In this document: in pieces, positions 43,322-52,448 of the stretch
Position numbering within the stretch: the stretch's first letter is position 1
Layout: every line of letters starts with the position of its first letter
DNA from: Amoebidium appalachense
Taxonomy: Eukaryota; Ichthyosporea
Reading direction: 5' to 3'
Length of the DNA: 64,000 nucleotides
Assembly: GCA_963693365.1 (NCBI GenBank)
Contig: CAVNZM010000016.1
Span: 2,108,001-2,172,000 of the forward strand
Made by a program: the position numbers and the translations under genes
The notes under the pieces: generated by a model
Told to the model about the DNA's origin: nothing
What the model saw: the letters and a program-made list of their open reading frames with translations, nothing else
The model's database searches: none

Positions 43322-43563
43322 AAATAGGACCGGCCACCGCCCGACCGACTGGCCCGGAAAGACCTCTGCAGGTAGTTGATGTTGCTGCCGGCGTAGGCAA
43401 TGCCCTGGGCGGCACGACCAATGTCCATGACCGTCCGGAACCTGTCCCAGGCCTCGTTGGGGTGGACGATGACGGTGTGGCTGCGTGGTGTGGCCGTGCG
43501 GTCCGGCAGTGCCGGCCGCCAGTACTCGGAGTCGTTGACGTGCCCCACCCCTCGAAAATCCAT
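43318..43563 (-). CDS. Small protein, 81 aa
   Basis: ATG at 43563 (MDFRGVGHVNDSEYW), ending basic and Gly/Ser-rich (FRASRSGGGRSYF). Positioned right after the probable penton gene in the same direction and convergent with the 43031 gene. A longer upstream extension exists in frame but lies inside the end of the penton gene. Likely a minor virion protein by position only. Confidence 0.55.
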   Translation of the reverse strand: MDFRGVGHVNDSEYWRPALPDRTATPRSHTVIVHPNEAWDRFRTVMDIGRAAQGIAYAGSNINYLQRSFRASRSGGGRSYF

Positions 43564-43619
43564 GTTTGTTTGTAAGGCTCCCGTTAACCGTTGTATGTCA
43601 AAATATAGCCACCGTGGCG

Positions 43620-44705
43620 CTAGCCGAACCGTTGGGGTTTGGCCATGGGCCGGATCGCCGTGACCCCCGTGGGGCTCGGGATTCGCCGGAGGCACAATAA
43701 AACCGTCATGTCCCCCCTCAGCCCCACCACGTCCCCGTAGCAGCTGACCAGCTTGATGCTGAGCGAGTTGATGTGCGTGCTGACGTCCAGAGGCAGCTCG
43801 ACGACGGCCCCGTTGTCAAAGAGGGGGAGGGCGTACTGCGGGAAGGTGGGTATGACGGCCAGAATGTCCTTGCTCGGATAGGACGACTGGAACTTGACGT
43901 CGGCGTTGGCCACGCTCACCGACGACTCCGAATTCACCCCGTGCAGCTCAAGAAAAAAGTGGCTGGGGAATGCCGGTATGTTGGGGGCCATGACCTCTCC
44001 CTCTGCCTTGGAGGCGGTCAGCTGGCCGTCGAGGGGCATGCCGGCCGCTGCAGCCATGACCGGGCTGTCGAACCACATGACCACCCGGTAAAACTCGTTC
44101 GCATTGAACAGCGTGATGCGGCTGGCTACTTGGTGACACCCCACCCCCAACGTGTCCGCGTCGTTCACAATCTCGTCCTTGATGGCGTCGGGTAGATTCG
44201 GGTGGTAGACTTCCTTCAAGGCGTAGTTCAACCAGGCAGCCACGAGCGTGCCCACAATGTTCTCGTCGTCTAGTTCATACGCCTCAGAGTCATCCGCGCA
44301 CAGTTTTCTGGACCCACGGCCGACGTACTCCCCCCTAGGGCCCACCCCAAACTCGTACAGGGGTATCTGCTTGAAGGTCGACAACGACGATTCCGGCACG
44401 TCCGCAGGGAGGGGCTCCAGGGGTATGCGTCTGTGCTCCATGCTGGGCCCCCACCCGCCCGGGGAGCCGGGGTCGACCGGCCGCAGGGCAATGTTGACGT
44501 AGCACTTGTCACGAGGGAAGGGGTAGTAGAAGGTGTTGGCCTACGTCATGGTGCTCACCCAACGGGCACCCAACGATGTGTTCTGCATGAACCCGATGGG
44601 CGGTGAGAGCATGGCCTTCATCTGCACAGGTGCAGGCTCCTGCTGGCCCTGCACAAAGTCACCGACGTGCTGCATGACAACCAGGTGTGTGGGTGCGTGG
44701 TCCAT
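43620..44705 (-). CDS. Probable penton/minor capsid protein, with in-frame TAG
   Basis: The main part (44441-43620, 273 codons from MEHRRIPLEPL) has beta-rich sequence suitable for a jelly roll (RITLFNANEFYRVVMWFDS; FFLELHGVNSESSVSVANAD). The same frame extends upstream without ATG to a single TAG at 44541-44543 and beyond it to an ATG at 44705 (MDHAPTHLVVMQHVG). So either a 361-codon gene has one nonsense codon, or a 54-codon gene ends there and the downstream gene starts at 44441. Assignment as penton rests on size, strand content and neighbours (capsid, ATPase), not on a motif. Confidence 0.5.
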
Positions 44706-44763
44706 GGTGGTGGTTGTTACGTAATGAGGTACAAAAAATCGCCGTGTAACAGTAACGTGCAAC

Positions 44764-46227
44764 ATGCCGAGCACAACCGACTGGACCGTGGCCACCGGGC
44801 TGGCCCTCGCCAACCGGCGCAGAAACGGCTACTACGTGGGGCTCCTGCCCGACAACGCCGCCCACGACCACGACGCATACGAGCTGACGTTGCCCACCAC
44901 CCGGCCGGCCACCGACTCGTACGTGGCGTGCGGTGCAGACGGCGTGCTCTCGTTTGTGGCTGCCGCCGACGTGCCCACGGACATGACGGTCAAGAACCTG
45001 GAGGCCAGGGTGGTGGCAGTGGAGGGGGTCAACACCACCCAGGACACCGACATTGCCAGTCTCAAAACCACCACGGGAGGCCTGGACACACGGCTGGCGG
45101 CGGTGGAGACGAAAGCCACGAGTGCCCTCGACACGGCCAACGGTGCGGTGACGATCAACACCGCCCAGACAAACGACATTGCCGGCCTCAAAACCGCCAC
45201 GGGGAGCCTGGACACACGGCTGACGGCAGTGGAGAGCAAGGCCACCACCGCCCTCGGCACGGCCAACGGTGCGGTGACGGTCAACACCACACAGAACACG
45301 GACATTGCCGCCCTCAAGACCACCACGGGAGGCCTGGACACGAGGCTGACGGCAGTGGAGAGCAAGGCCACCACCGCCCTCAGCACCGCCAACGGTGCAG
45401 TGACGGTCAACACCACACAGAACACGGACATTGCCGGCCTCAAGACCACCACGGGGAGCCTGGACACGAGGCTGACGGCAGTGGAGAGCAAGGCCACCAG
45501 CGCCCTCAGCACGGCCAACGGTGCAGTGACGGTCAACACCACCCAGACAAACGACATTGCCGGCCTCAAGACTACCACCGGTACACTCACAACGGACATG
45601 ACGGCCATCAAGAACAGACTCCCTGCCAACACCAACAGGCTGGCCGATGAAGCGTGGGTGAGGCAGAGGACCGGCCCAGCGTACAAGGCAGTGAAGGTGT
45701 ACCACATTACCAACCGAACGTGGAGCTCCCTCTTGGGCGATACAGCATGGGGTGACATTTTTAGCCTCAAGCCGGACACCGACCCAAACATCAACCTTGG
45801 GTGGATGACACAGCCAGGGGCCGAACTGCTCATCGTGCACGAGTTTTGGAAGGCGCTCGGCAACAACCAATTCCAGTTCATGGTGCAGGAAGGTCGGGTG
45901 TCCATGGCCTGTGTGGACCCTGTTAGTCCGAACGGCCATTACCCGTTTGCCATAGGGTGTGGTCTGATCGAGGGGGAACTACAGCCCACAGGAAACGGGA
46001 CAGATTTCTGGCTACGAATAAGGGTGACCAATAGAGCCTCTGACACCTATAGCTTTGGCAATGCGTCAGGCTACAATGCATTCAACGTGCAGGTGATTGC
46101 CAGGTACCCCCACTTTAGCGAATATGTCAACAAATCTAGCATTCCGAGAACAGACCTCAACTTCCACGATCCAAACTACTTTGCCGACTACCCATATGCA
46201 ACCGAGACAGGTAGCTGGCTACCGTAG
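44764..46227 (+). CDS. Fibre-like protein with five 42-residue repeats
   Basis: 487 codons. N-terminal module (about residues 1-75) contains NGYYVGLLPD, HDHDAYELTLP and FVAAADVP, shared with the proteins at 46359 and 49184. Then five exact-length repeats of 42 residues (DNA period 126 bp, DIA at 45049, 45175, 45301, 45427, 45553), each with LKTTTG.LDTRLTAVE and ATTALSTANGAVTVNT; heptad-like Leu/Val spacing indicates a trimeric coiled shaft. A 190-residue globular end (WSSLLGDTAWGDIF and later) would be the knob. By analogy with phage and adenovirus fibres it probably binds the host surface. Intact. A CAAAAAATCGCCGTGT motif is 30 bp upstream of the start. Confidence 0.7.
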   Translation: MPSTTDWTVATGLALANRRRNGYYVGLLPDNAAHDHDAYELTLPTTRPATDSYVACGADGVLSFVAAADVPTDMTVKNLEARVVAVEGVNTTQDTDIASLKTTTGGLDTRLAAVETKATSALDTANGAVTINTAQTNDIAGLKTATGSLDTRLTAVESKATTALGTANGAVTVNTTQNTDIAALKTTTGGLDTRLTAVESKATTALSTANGAVTVNTTQNTDIAGLKTTTGSLDTRLTAVESKATSALSTANGAVTVNTTQTNDIAGLKTTTGTLTTDMTAIKNRLPANTNRLADEAWVRQRTGPAYKAVKVYHITNRTWSSLLGDTAWGDIFSLKPDTDPNINLGWMTQPGAELLIVHEFWKALGNNQFQFMVQEGRVSMACVDPVSPNGHYPFAIGCGLIEGELQPTGNGTDFWLRIRVTNRASDTYSFGNASGYNAFNVQVIARYPHFSEYVNKSSIPRTDLNFHDPNYFADYPYATETGSWLP

Positions 46228-46269
46228 GTGCCAAGGTGAATTTTTCTCTACGGGGTATTAAGACTCACC

Positions 46270-46329
46270 ATGAGTCATTTGCAGTGGCACGTTTCCCAGG
46301 GAATTCCCCTACTGGCACCGAGAAACTAA
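46270..46329 (+). pseudogene. Truncated duplicate of the fibre-family N-terminus
   Basis: A 19-codon frame (MSHLQWHVSQGIPLLAPRN) follows ACTCACCATGA, the same leader as the next gene, whose start MNSLPWHVTEGVSLVGP aligns with it residue for residue. It then stops. It is either a relic of a tandem gene duplication or an uORF-like leader peptide; the shared leader favours a duplication remnant. Confidence 0.6.
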
Positions 46330-46358
46330 ATTATTTCTAACACACTAGTAAACTCACC

Positions 46359-48365
46359 ATGAACAGTTTGCCGTGGCACGTTACCGAGGGAGTCTCCCTG
46401 GTGGGTCCAAAAAGCAGAGACTACTACGTCGGCATCCGACCCGACTCGAGCGGGCACGGGCACGACAGCTACGTCCTCGAGCTGCCCAAAAGCCTCCCCC
46501 GAGCGGGGCCAGCCTTCTTGAAGGTGGACGAGGTGGGGGCCGGTACCTTCATGCCCGTGGCGGAGGTGACCGACCGGCTGGACGACCTGGAGAGGAGGGT
46601 GGTGCTGTTGGAAAAGGGCATGGTCAAGAACTGGGAGGAGCACACCGTCTACGACACCATGAAGGAAACCTTGGACACTATAGTAAAGGTGCTGTGGGGG
46701 GACGACAAGGAGAACTTTGAAGACAACATTGTACGTCGCCTGCTGAGGCTGGAAGGCCTAACCCCCGACCCGATATTTCCCTACTCCATGTGGGTCCGGC
46801 CAAACTTTTTGTTTTCCGACGGGTGGACGTCGGTGCGTACCATAAACAGACAGATCAAGACAGCCCTGCCCGAACGCCCCGACTTCCCCAAGTTCCCCAT
46901 GATAAGCAACCCAGACACCCCACACAGCATGGGCACCCCCCTCTTTTTTGGGAGCTGGGACGAGGAGAGACAGACCATCACGTTCCAGGCCCAATACTAC
47001 CCCATGTCTGCACGAACCGCATGCTTCAAGTTCGACCATGTCGGCATAAACGGACAGGACAAGGACGACGGTCACACGTACACCCACTTCTACGAAAACG
47101 AAACGGACGAGGCAAGACACGCCACCCTTTGGCACTACACCCCAACCATGGAGGCCGTCATATCATCAAACACGTACCCCCTCAACAACAACTACGCCTA
47201 CAACAAGAAGGGCATCAGCAGGGTCTTACCGTTCATGACGTACGACATTGTCATGGGCACCGTGCCCCGGGGGGAGCCGCTGCAGCAGCACATTGCCGGC
47301 AAGCTCACCGCCAACCTAGACAGCAGCCAGCTGTACGAGCTCAACCAGGTCGTCGTCGAGAAGGCCGAGTACCTGCACGACGTGCCCATCATCAACACAG
47401 AGGTTGACCACACGGACCTGCACGACACCAACAACGACTGGCACATGGACCACATCAACGAGGACAACCCCGACCTGCCCGGAGGCGGAAAGTTCCCCTA
47501 CGACGACAAGGTTCTCACAAACTGGATAAAGAGCAGGGTGTGGGCACAGGAGCAAGAGACCATATCGGGCACAACCAAGACACGGTACTTCAGGCCGGGC
47601 CTCCTGCACTTCTCCAACAGGGGCCCCAACGACTACACCACCACACGCATGGGCTACGTGAGACTTGACCACAAGGTCCACTACAAGTTTCCCAGCGTCA
47701 TGTTTCAATACGAAACCACCGTCAGCGCCGTCGGTGATTTGGGGGGGACCAACAAGACCGTGTATTCGGGCCCCAAAGGGTCACTACCCCACCCGGAAAT
47801 GGAGCTCACGTACAGGGTGACAAGCCGGGTGCTACGTCTAAACTACAACGAAGCCGTTTCCCCCGACCCCTGGGACGAGGTGGACCAGCTATGGGAACCG
47901 GTGGGCTCGGCCCTCAAACAGTACCTCAACACCATACGTGCACACATGCCCAACGGAAAGGTGCCACAGAGCATGCAGGAAAACGACCTGTGGTTTATGG
48001 TGAGGCCTAGGGAGATCAACTTTGTGCCCGTGCTAAGAGACTTCGTCGAAGAGGAAACGTTCAAACCAAGCCCGTTGGACAATGTGGAGAGTGTGATGGA
48101 CTTGATAGGGGTCATACCTGTGGTCGGCGATGCCGTGTCTGCCGTGGGCAAGGGGGCATGCAAACTCGCACAGAGGTACGGAGGTAAGCTAGGCACGGGC
48201 ATTGGCAAGATGGGCAAGAGGAAGGCACGCCGGGCCGCCACCGACTACGACAACTACGCCGCCGAGCTCGAGGCCTGGAAGAACAACCAGGATAAGTACG
48301 GGCCCGACCACAACGTCGTGGATGTGGGCGACTGGGACAACGGGCCAAAATGGACCATGCCCTAA
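46359..48365 (+). CDS. Large virion-type protein with fibre-like N-terminus, 668 aa
   Basis: N-terminal RDYYVGIRPDSSGHGHDSYV, LELPKSLP and FMPVAEV match the module in the 44764 fibre. A short coiled coil follows (RLDDLERRVVLLEKGMV). The middle 400 residues are unassigned, Asp/His/Tyr-rich (TDLHDTNNDWHMDHIN). Near the C-terminus is a Gly/Ala amphipathic stretch (MDLIGVIPVVGDAVSAVGKG) followed by basic GKMGKRKARRA, a layout compatible with membrane interaction. Likely a spike or tail protein; no family recognised. Intact. Confidence 0.6.
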   Translation: MNSLPWHVTEGVSLVGPKSRDYYVGIRPDSSGHGHDSYVLELPKSLPRAGPAFLKVDEVGAGTFMPVAEVTDRLDDLERRVVLLEKGMVKNWEEHTVYDTMKETLDTIVKVLWGDDKENFEDNIVRRLLRLEGLTPDPIFPYSMWVRPNFLFSDGWTSVRTINRQIKTALPERPDFPKFPMISNPDTPHSMGTPLFFGSWDEERQTITFQAQYYPMSARTACFKFDHVGINGQDKDDGHTYTHFYENETDEARHATLWHYTPTMEAVISSNTYPLNNNYAYNKKGISRVLPFMTYDIVMGTVPRGEPLQQHIAGKLTANLDSSQLYELNQVVVEKAEYLHDVPIINTEVDHTDLHDTNNDWHMDHINEDNPDLPGGGKFPYDDKVLTNWIKSRVWAQEQETISGTTKTRYFRPGLLHFSNRGPNDYTTTRMGYVRLDHKVHYKFPSVMFQYETTVSAVGDLGGTNKTVYSGPKGSLPHPEMELTYRVTSRVLRLNYNEAVSPDPWDEVDQLWEPVGSALKQYLNTIRAHMPNGKVPQSMQENDLWFMVRPREINFVPVLRDFVEEETFKPSPLDNVESVMDLIGVIPVVGDAVSAVGKGACKLAQRYGGKLGTGIGKMGKRKARRAATDYDNYAAELEAWKNNQDKYGPDHNVVDVGDWDNGPKWTMP

Positions 48366-48367
48366 AA

Positions 48368-49132
48368 CTACGTGTAGGGGCCCAGCACGTCCATGCAGTA
48401 GAGTATGAGGTACCAGAGGGCAAGCAGGCAGCAGGCGAGCAGTGTGTACCCCAACGTGGTCAGAAACCCGTTCTCCAAAAACCCAAACTCCCACAAGTTC
48501 CAGTGGAGCTCGTCAAACACAATGCCTGCCAGTGCAAGGCCTGCATGCACGCACACGCACAGCACAATGTTCCTGGTGAGCACGGGCACGGACAGGGAGA
48601 GCATGTACCGTGCACAGACGAGGGTGGCACACGCCAGCACGCCCCTCAACACAAGAAACACGTAGCCAAACACCGACGGTTCAAACACGCACGTCATGCC
48701 GTAGAGGGCACTTAGGGGGAGGAGGGAGGCACACACCATGTACGCCACGGCCCGTGGGAAGAACAACGTGGTCGTCACACGCATGGATCGGGCCCAGCAC
48801 GCTGCTGCCAGCATGTAGGCGAGGGGGGAGGCCACATACAGCCACGAGCCCAGCCAGTAGGGTGCCCACATCACACAGTGCCCGGCCACGTCAGGGTGGG
48901 TGTCCACGTCGAGCCAGGCATACGCCACCCATTGTGCCTGGCACATGACCACACCTGTGAGGGGTAGGATGATGAGCCAAAACATGCATGTACGTTTGGC
49001 AAGTTCCGGTATGAGTACGGCTGTGCCGTAGGACGCCACCACGAGTGCAACACACATGATGGCACAGCAGGTGGTAAAATATATACGTGCAAGGTCGACA
49101 ATCATTCTCACAACTGAGTTGCCTACTACCAT
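48368..49132 (-). CDS. Seven-helix membrane protein, 254 aa
   Basis: ATG at 49132. Seven hydrophobic segments at about residues 17-41, 49-73, 86-112, 124-148, 155-180, 187-210 and 223-248, ending CMDVLGPYT. The third carries SWLYVASPLAYML, faintly like the rhodopsin helix C W...P-L pattern, but helix 7 has no lysine (the only Lys is after helix 1), so retinal binding as in rhodopsins is not supported. Convergent with the 46359 gene (3 bp apart) and divergent from 49184. Could be an envelope, receptor-like or channel protein. Confidence 0.6.
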   Translation of the reverse strand: MVVGNSVVRMIVDLARIYFTTCCAIMCVALVVASYGTAVLIPELAKRTCMFWLIILPLTGVVMCQAQWVAYAWLDVDTHPDVAGHCVMWAPYWLGSWLYVASPLAYMLAAACWARSMRVTTTLFFPRAVAYMVCASLLPLSALYGMTCVFEPSVFGYVFLVLRGVLACATLVCARYMLSLSVPVLTRNIVLCVCVHAGLALAGIVFDELHWNLWEFGFLENGFLTTLGYTLLACCLLALWYLILYCMDVLGPYT

Positions 49133-49138
49133 CTCCGT

Positions 49139-49152
49139 ACGAAAAAATGTGC
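49139..49152 (+). promoter_or_regulatory. Candidate late promoter motif
   Basis: CGAAAAAATGTGC lies 32 bp upstream of the ATG at 49184. The same core AAAAAATGTG or close variants occur before 42366 (42336), 42272 (inverted), 52088 (52050, AAAAATGTGTG), 44764 (44733, AAAAAATCGCCGTGT) and 43031 (42987, AAAAATTCGTGTG). All are on the coding strand within 17-45 bp of a start codon. Confidence 0.5.
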
Positions 49153-49183
49153 AACCATAATAAAAGGGAAAAACAAGACCAAG

Positions 49184-49759
49184 ATGTCTAACGTAACCAG
49201 GCTCAATCTGCTCACGCGTGCAGGCGGGTACGTGGGTGTGCTAGCCCACCCATCTACTGAAGCCTACGACCTCGTGTTCCCAAAACACCCACCCAAGGAA
49301 GGGGAGATGTTGGTTTGCACAGAAAAGGGGCTAGAGTGGAGACCCTTTACAGAATGGTTGAAAGAGAATGCAAGCACCATCAGGGACGTGCTACTGCACG
49401 AGCACCCCACCCCCTCCCCCCGGCCAGACACCCCTTTCCCCCACGACCTCCTCTCCCCTACACCCCCCTTTGAGCCCCTCTTTGCCTTCCCCTCCCCACA
49501 CCCGTCACCCCCTCCCCCACCACAAGAGCTACAATCCGCCGTGCTCACCCTACTCGACGATGATGAGGGTATGGCCTCAAGCACAGGCAGCACGGACACG
49601 GAAAAGGACGTCACCCCATTGCACCCACACCCCCTCATCCCCGACCACCCCATCAAGCTCCAGGCACCCCCTGCCCCCAAGGCCAAAAAAACGACCAGAA
49701 AGACCACCAACACCCGCAGGCCAAGAAGGGTGCCCGAGGAGAAAGTGTCAACCGACTAG
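49184..49759 (+). CDS. Fibre-family protein with Pro/Ser-rich tail, 191 aa
   Basis: N-terminus: LLTRAGGYVGVLAHPSTEAY, DLVFPKHPPKEGE and LVCTEKGLEWRPF match the anchor module of 44764 and 46359 in position of YVG, P, YxLxxP and the later V...G...F. Instead of a shaft it has a Pro-rich low-complexity region and a basic end (KKTTRKTTNTRRPRRVP). May compete for or cap the same virion attachment site. Ends 21 bp before the integrase. Confidence 0.55.
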   Translation: MSNVTRLNLLTRAGGYVGVLAHPSTEAYDLVFPKHPPKEGEMLVCTEKGLEWRPFTEWLKENASTIRDVLLHEHPTPSPRPDTPFPHDLLSPTPPFEPLFAFPSPHPSPPPPPQELQSAVLTLLDDDEGMASSTGSTDTEKDVTPLHPHPLIPDHPIKLQAPPAPKAKKTTRKTTNTRRPRRVPEEKVSTD

Positions 49760-49780
49760 TAGCGAGCGCAGGAAACCACC

Positions 49781-51103
49781 ATGGTGGCCAGAGACAAGGG
49801 CATTGAGCAGTCAGTGATTGAGGAGACCTACGCCACCTTCAAGCTCCCCCCCACCGTGCAGGCACTGTGGCGGCGTGCAAAAGCAAAAGACAAGAGGGTA
49901 GGGCAACCGGCCGTGCGTGCCTACCTGTCCAGAAGAAACACCGGGCAGCAGGAATCCCTCAAGGAGGTGCTCGCCCCCCATCGTATCGAGAGGAAGGACT
50001 ACCTCCCCACCACAGCACGGCCGAACAGCGTGGCGGCGGATCTGTTTTTCATGCCACGTTACTCAAAGGCAAACAGGGGGTACAAGGGGGGATTGAGCAT
50101 GATTGACATGAACACGAGGCAGGCAACGGTTGTGCCCATAAAGACAAAGAGCTCAGGGAGCGGGAAGAACGAGCACCTCACCATCAGCAACGGGCCGGAG
50201 ATGCAGAGGGCTGTGCACAAAGCCTTAAAGACCATCAGGGAGATGAAGGACGAAAGCAACAAAGGGGAGGAAAACCTACAACCTACAGAGGTCAAGCAGA
50301 TCTTTACGGACAAGGGCACGGAGTTCCTCAGCAATACAATGAAAAAGTACTACGATCAACACGACATCACCATCCTTCCTCAAAAGCCAGGCCGAAAACC
50401 ACGCAACGTGGCCATGGTAGAACGGTTCCATCGCACCCTAAAGCAAGGATTGAGCAAGTACATGGAGGCCAACGACACGGGCAAGTGGACGGGGGAGGGG
50501 TTGGAAAACGTGTTGGAGGATTACAACGACACGTACCATGGTTCGATCGGTAGAGAGCCCAACAAGATGACCCAGAGGGCCGAACGGTGGAACAGCATCA
50601 ACACGTGGCTGGAGAACAGGAAGCAAAAAGGTAAGCTACGTGCCAAGATGGGGCACACGGAGGGCGTGCACGTGCGTGCACTCAAAAAGCCAAAGGGACC
50701 GTTTGAAAAGGAGGGAAGAAACTGGTCCAAGGACGTCTACACGCTCGCCTACAAGGATGCAAGTGGGTGGGCGCTACGCAACGCGGCTACAGGGGAGATG
50801 AGGAAACACACGCCAGGCCTACGCTACGCTTGGCCAGACACCATGCTAAAGAAGGTACCACCTACCAGCGTGTCTGTACCGCCCAGCAGCGGGATGCGTG
50901 CAGCTCGCAAGGAGACAGCCAAGGAGAGGGCTCGCGAGGAGCTGGCGTTTGAAGGGCGCGAGCTGGTGCGCCAGAAGGGCACGCGTGCACAAGCCCAAAA
51001 GGAAAAGGAAAAACGAAAGGCACAGGAACTGAGAAAACTGGAGTTTGCCCACCAACAGGAGCAAACGGGTCTGCGTCGCAGCGAAAGGCGTGCACGCCGC
51101 TAG
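49781..51103 (+). CDS. int: Retroviral-type DDE integrase
   Basis: 440 codons, ATG in CCACCATGG. The core: Asp in SVAADLFFMPR or MIDMNTR (residues 87-110), Asp in IFTDKGTEF (about 175), Glu in VAMVERFHRTLKQ (about 210), giving the DD35E arrangement; YHGSIGREP follows. The C-terminal third is basic with KER/KEK helices and ends RRSERRARR. Makes staggered cuts and inserts the element; the 5-bp target duplication agrees. Intact, unlike the polymerase gene. Chromodomain not seen. Confidence 0.9.
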   Translation: MVARDKGIEQSVIEETYATFKLPPTVQALWRRAKAKDKRVGQPAVRAYLSRRNTGQQESLKEVLAPHRIERKDYLPTTARPNSVAADLFFMPRYSKANRGYKGGLSMIDMNTRQATVVPIKTKSSGSGKNEHLTISNGPEMQRAVHKALKTIREMKDESNKGEENLQPTEVKQIFTDKGTEFLSNTMKKYYDQHDITILPQKPGRKPRNVAMVERFHRTLKQGLSKYMEANDTGKWTGEGLENVLEDYNDTYHGSIGREPNKMTQRAERWNSINTWLENRKQKGKLRAKMGHTEGVHVRALKKPKGPFEKEGRNWSKDVYTLAYKDASGWALRNAATGEMRKHTPGLRYAWPDTMLKKVPPTSVSVPPSSGMRAARKETAKERAREELAFEGRELVRQKGTRAQAQKEKEKRKAQELRKLEFAHQQEQTGLRRSERRARR

Positions 51104-51460
51104 GTGTGACCTGCCCATTCTGGAAAAACCATCCGTCTTGAAAAAAACAGAGACGCCCCACCAACCAGCCACCGCGAAAACTGGCCATTTTGGGATGATT
51201 GCGCAAACAGGGGACGCCCCACCAACCAGCGACCGCCAAAACTAGCCCAATTTGGTCACCTTCCAAATCAGGCTAATCCTCCATGTGCGGACCCCAGGCC
51301 CAGGTCCGGATCAGGCCCGTGCGGGTCGGTTCGGGCCGGCCTGGTCAGATTTGGGTCGCGTCGACCCGTTAACGACCCGGCCCGACCCGACCCGGGCTAA
51401 TCTGGACCGGCCCGTGGCCCGCGAAATTTTCACAGCACACAGGTGCGGGACTGTGTGATC
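51104..51460. repeat. Short repeats upstream of the methyltransferase
   Basis: GACGCCCCACCAACCAGC occurs at about 51152 and 51223 within a 72-bp duplicated unit. 51290-51420 is rich in GACCCG/CGGGTC words with dyad symmetry around GTCGACCCGTTAACGACCC. No gene. Confidence 0.6.
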
Positions 51461-52012
51461 ATGGGGCTGGGCAGCTGCTGCGGGGTGTACAAGGTCACAC
51501 AGGACAAGAGGAAGGCCGGAGTGGACACTGACAAGGTGCAGACACCAGCATGGGTGCTGGATGCACTCGAAAAGGAGTTTGGCGCACTCAATGACCCCTG
51601 CCCCATCACCTGGCGGGAGGGGGAGGACCCTTGCGCACTCACAGACGACGACGTGTGGTCCACCGAGAAAATAAACTATGTCAACCCTCCCTTCTCTGAG
51701 ATTCCCCCATTTTTACGCATGGCCATACCGTAACGGATGTACATATCCAAGGGTAGAAAGAGCGTGCTGCTCGTGCCTGCACGCACGGAGGCACGCTGGT
51801 TCCATGACCTGGCCTTCAGGTACGCCGCAGAGATACGCATCCTGAGGGGTAGGATCAAGTTTGAGGGGTTCAAGAGGCCATCGCCAGAGGGCGTGTGCCT
51901 GCTTTTGTTCACAGAGCCTCAGCCTGTCGGTGGCCCGCGTGTAGTGTCGTGGATGCCTGAGGCATACCCGCGCAGCTCAAAGGCAGGGGCCGTGTTGGGG
52001 CTGGATTTCTAG
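51461..52012 (+). CDS. Dam-like DNA N6-adenine methyltransferase, in-frame TAA
   Basis: ATG 51461 (MGLGSCCGVYKV). Motifs of the phage Dam family (PF05869): TPAWVLDALEKEFG near residue 27, catalytic YVNPPFS (NPPF) near 75, VLLVPARTEARWFHD near 103, then EIRILRGRIKFEG and a terminal LLLF strand. A single TAA (51731-51733) lies between NPPF and the LVPAR part in one frame, so this copy is broken unless read through. Family role: methylates adenine in element DNA, often for protection. Length of 183 codons fits. Confidence 0.65.
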
Positions 52013-52087
52013 CTTAATTACTAAGATCTACTAGTAGGGTCTAGATCATAAAAATGTGTGTTAGAGTGTATGTAGTGCGTGCACACC

Positions 52088-52351
52088 ATGGCCAACACCT
52101 ACCAAATCCTGCTGAACGACCAGTTTCAGCCCCTCACTGCGCGTACGTCAAACGCCACGCACACAGACTTTAGCTACTATGGCCAGCAGGCGATGGCACA
52201 GGCCGTTGCGGACAAGATATGCCCGCACGGTACCCGCCACCCCTTCTTCCTCAAACCAAGCACCATGGCAGGGTCTGCAGCAGGCCGATTTGCTCGCCCC
52301 AGACCCACCTTTGCGGCACTCAGGCGTGCACATGGCAGGCCCATGCACTGA
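52088..52351 (+). CDS. Small protein, 87 aa, unknown
   Basis: Starts MANTYQILLNDQFQPL at the ATG in CACACCATGGC, preceded at 52050 by AAAAATGTGTG. Contains DFSYYGQQAMAQAVADK and a basic Arg-rich tail (GRFARPRPTFAALRRAHGRP). Possible DNA-binding virion peptide by composition only. Confidence 0.5.
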   Translation: MANTYQILLNDQFQPLTARTSNATHTDFSYYGQQAMAQAVADKICPHGTRHPFFLKPSTMAGSAAGRFARPRPTFAALRRAHGRPMH

Positions 52352-52448
52352 CCGTTAGTGTACGTAGTAGGCCATGGCCAAGCGGGCAATTGGCAACCAA
52401 AAATAAAAATAATGTGCATGCATAAGTAAACGTGCAAGTCACGTCACC

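Noticed and set aside
48368-49132. Microbial rhodopsin or heliorhodopsin
   Set aside because: No lysine in helix 7; only topology and a weak helix 3 pattern agree.
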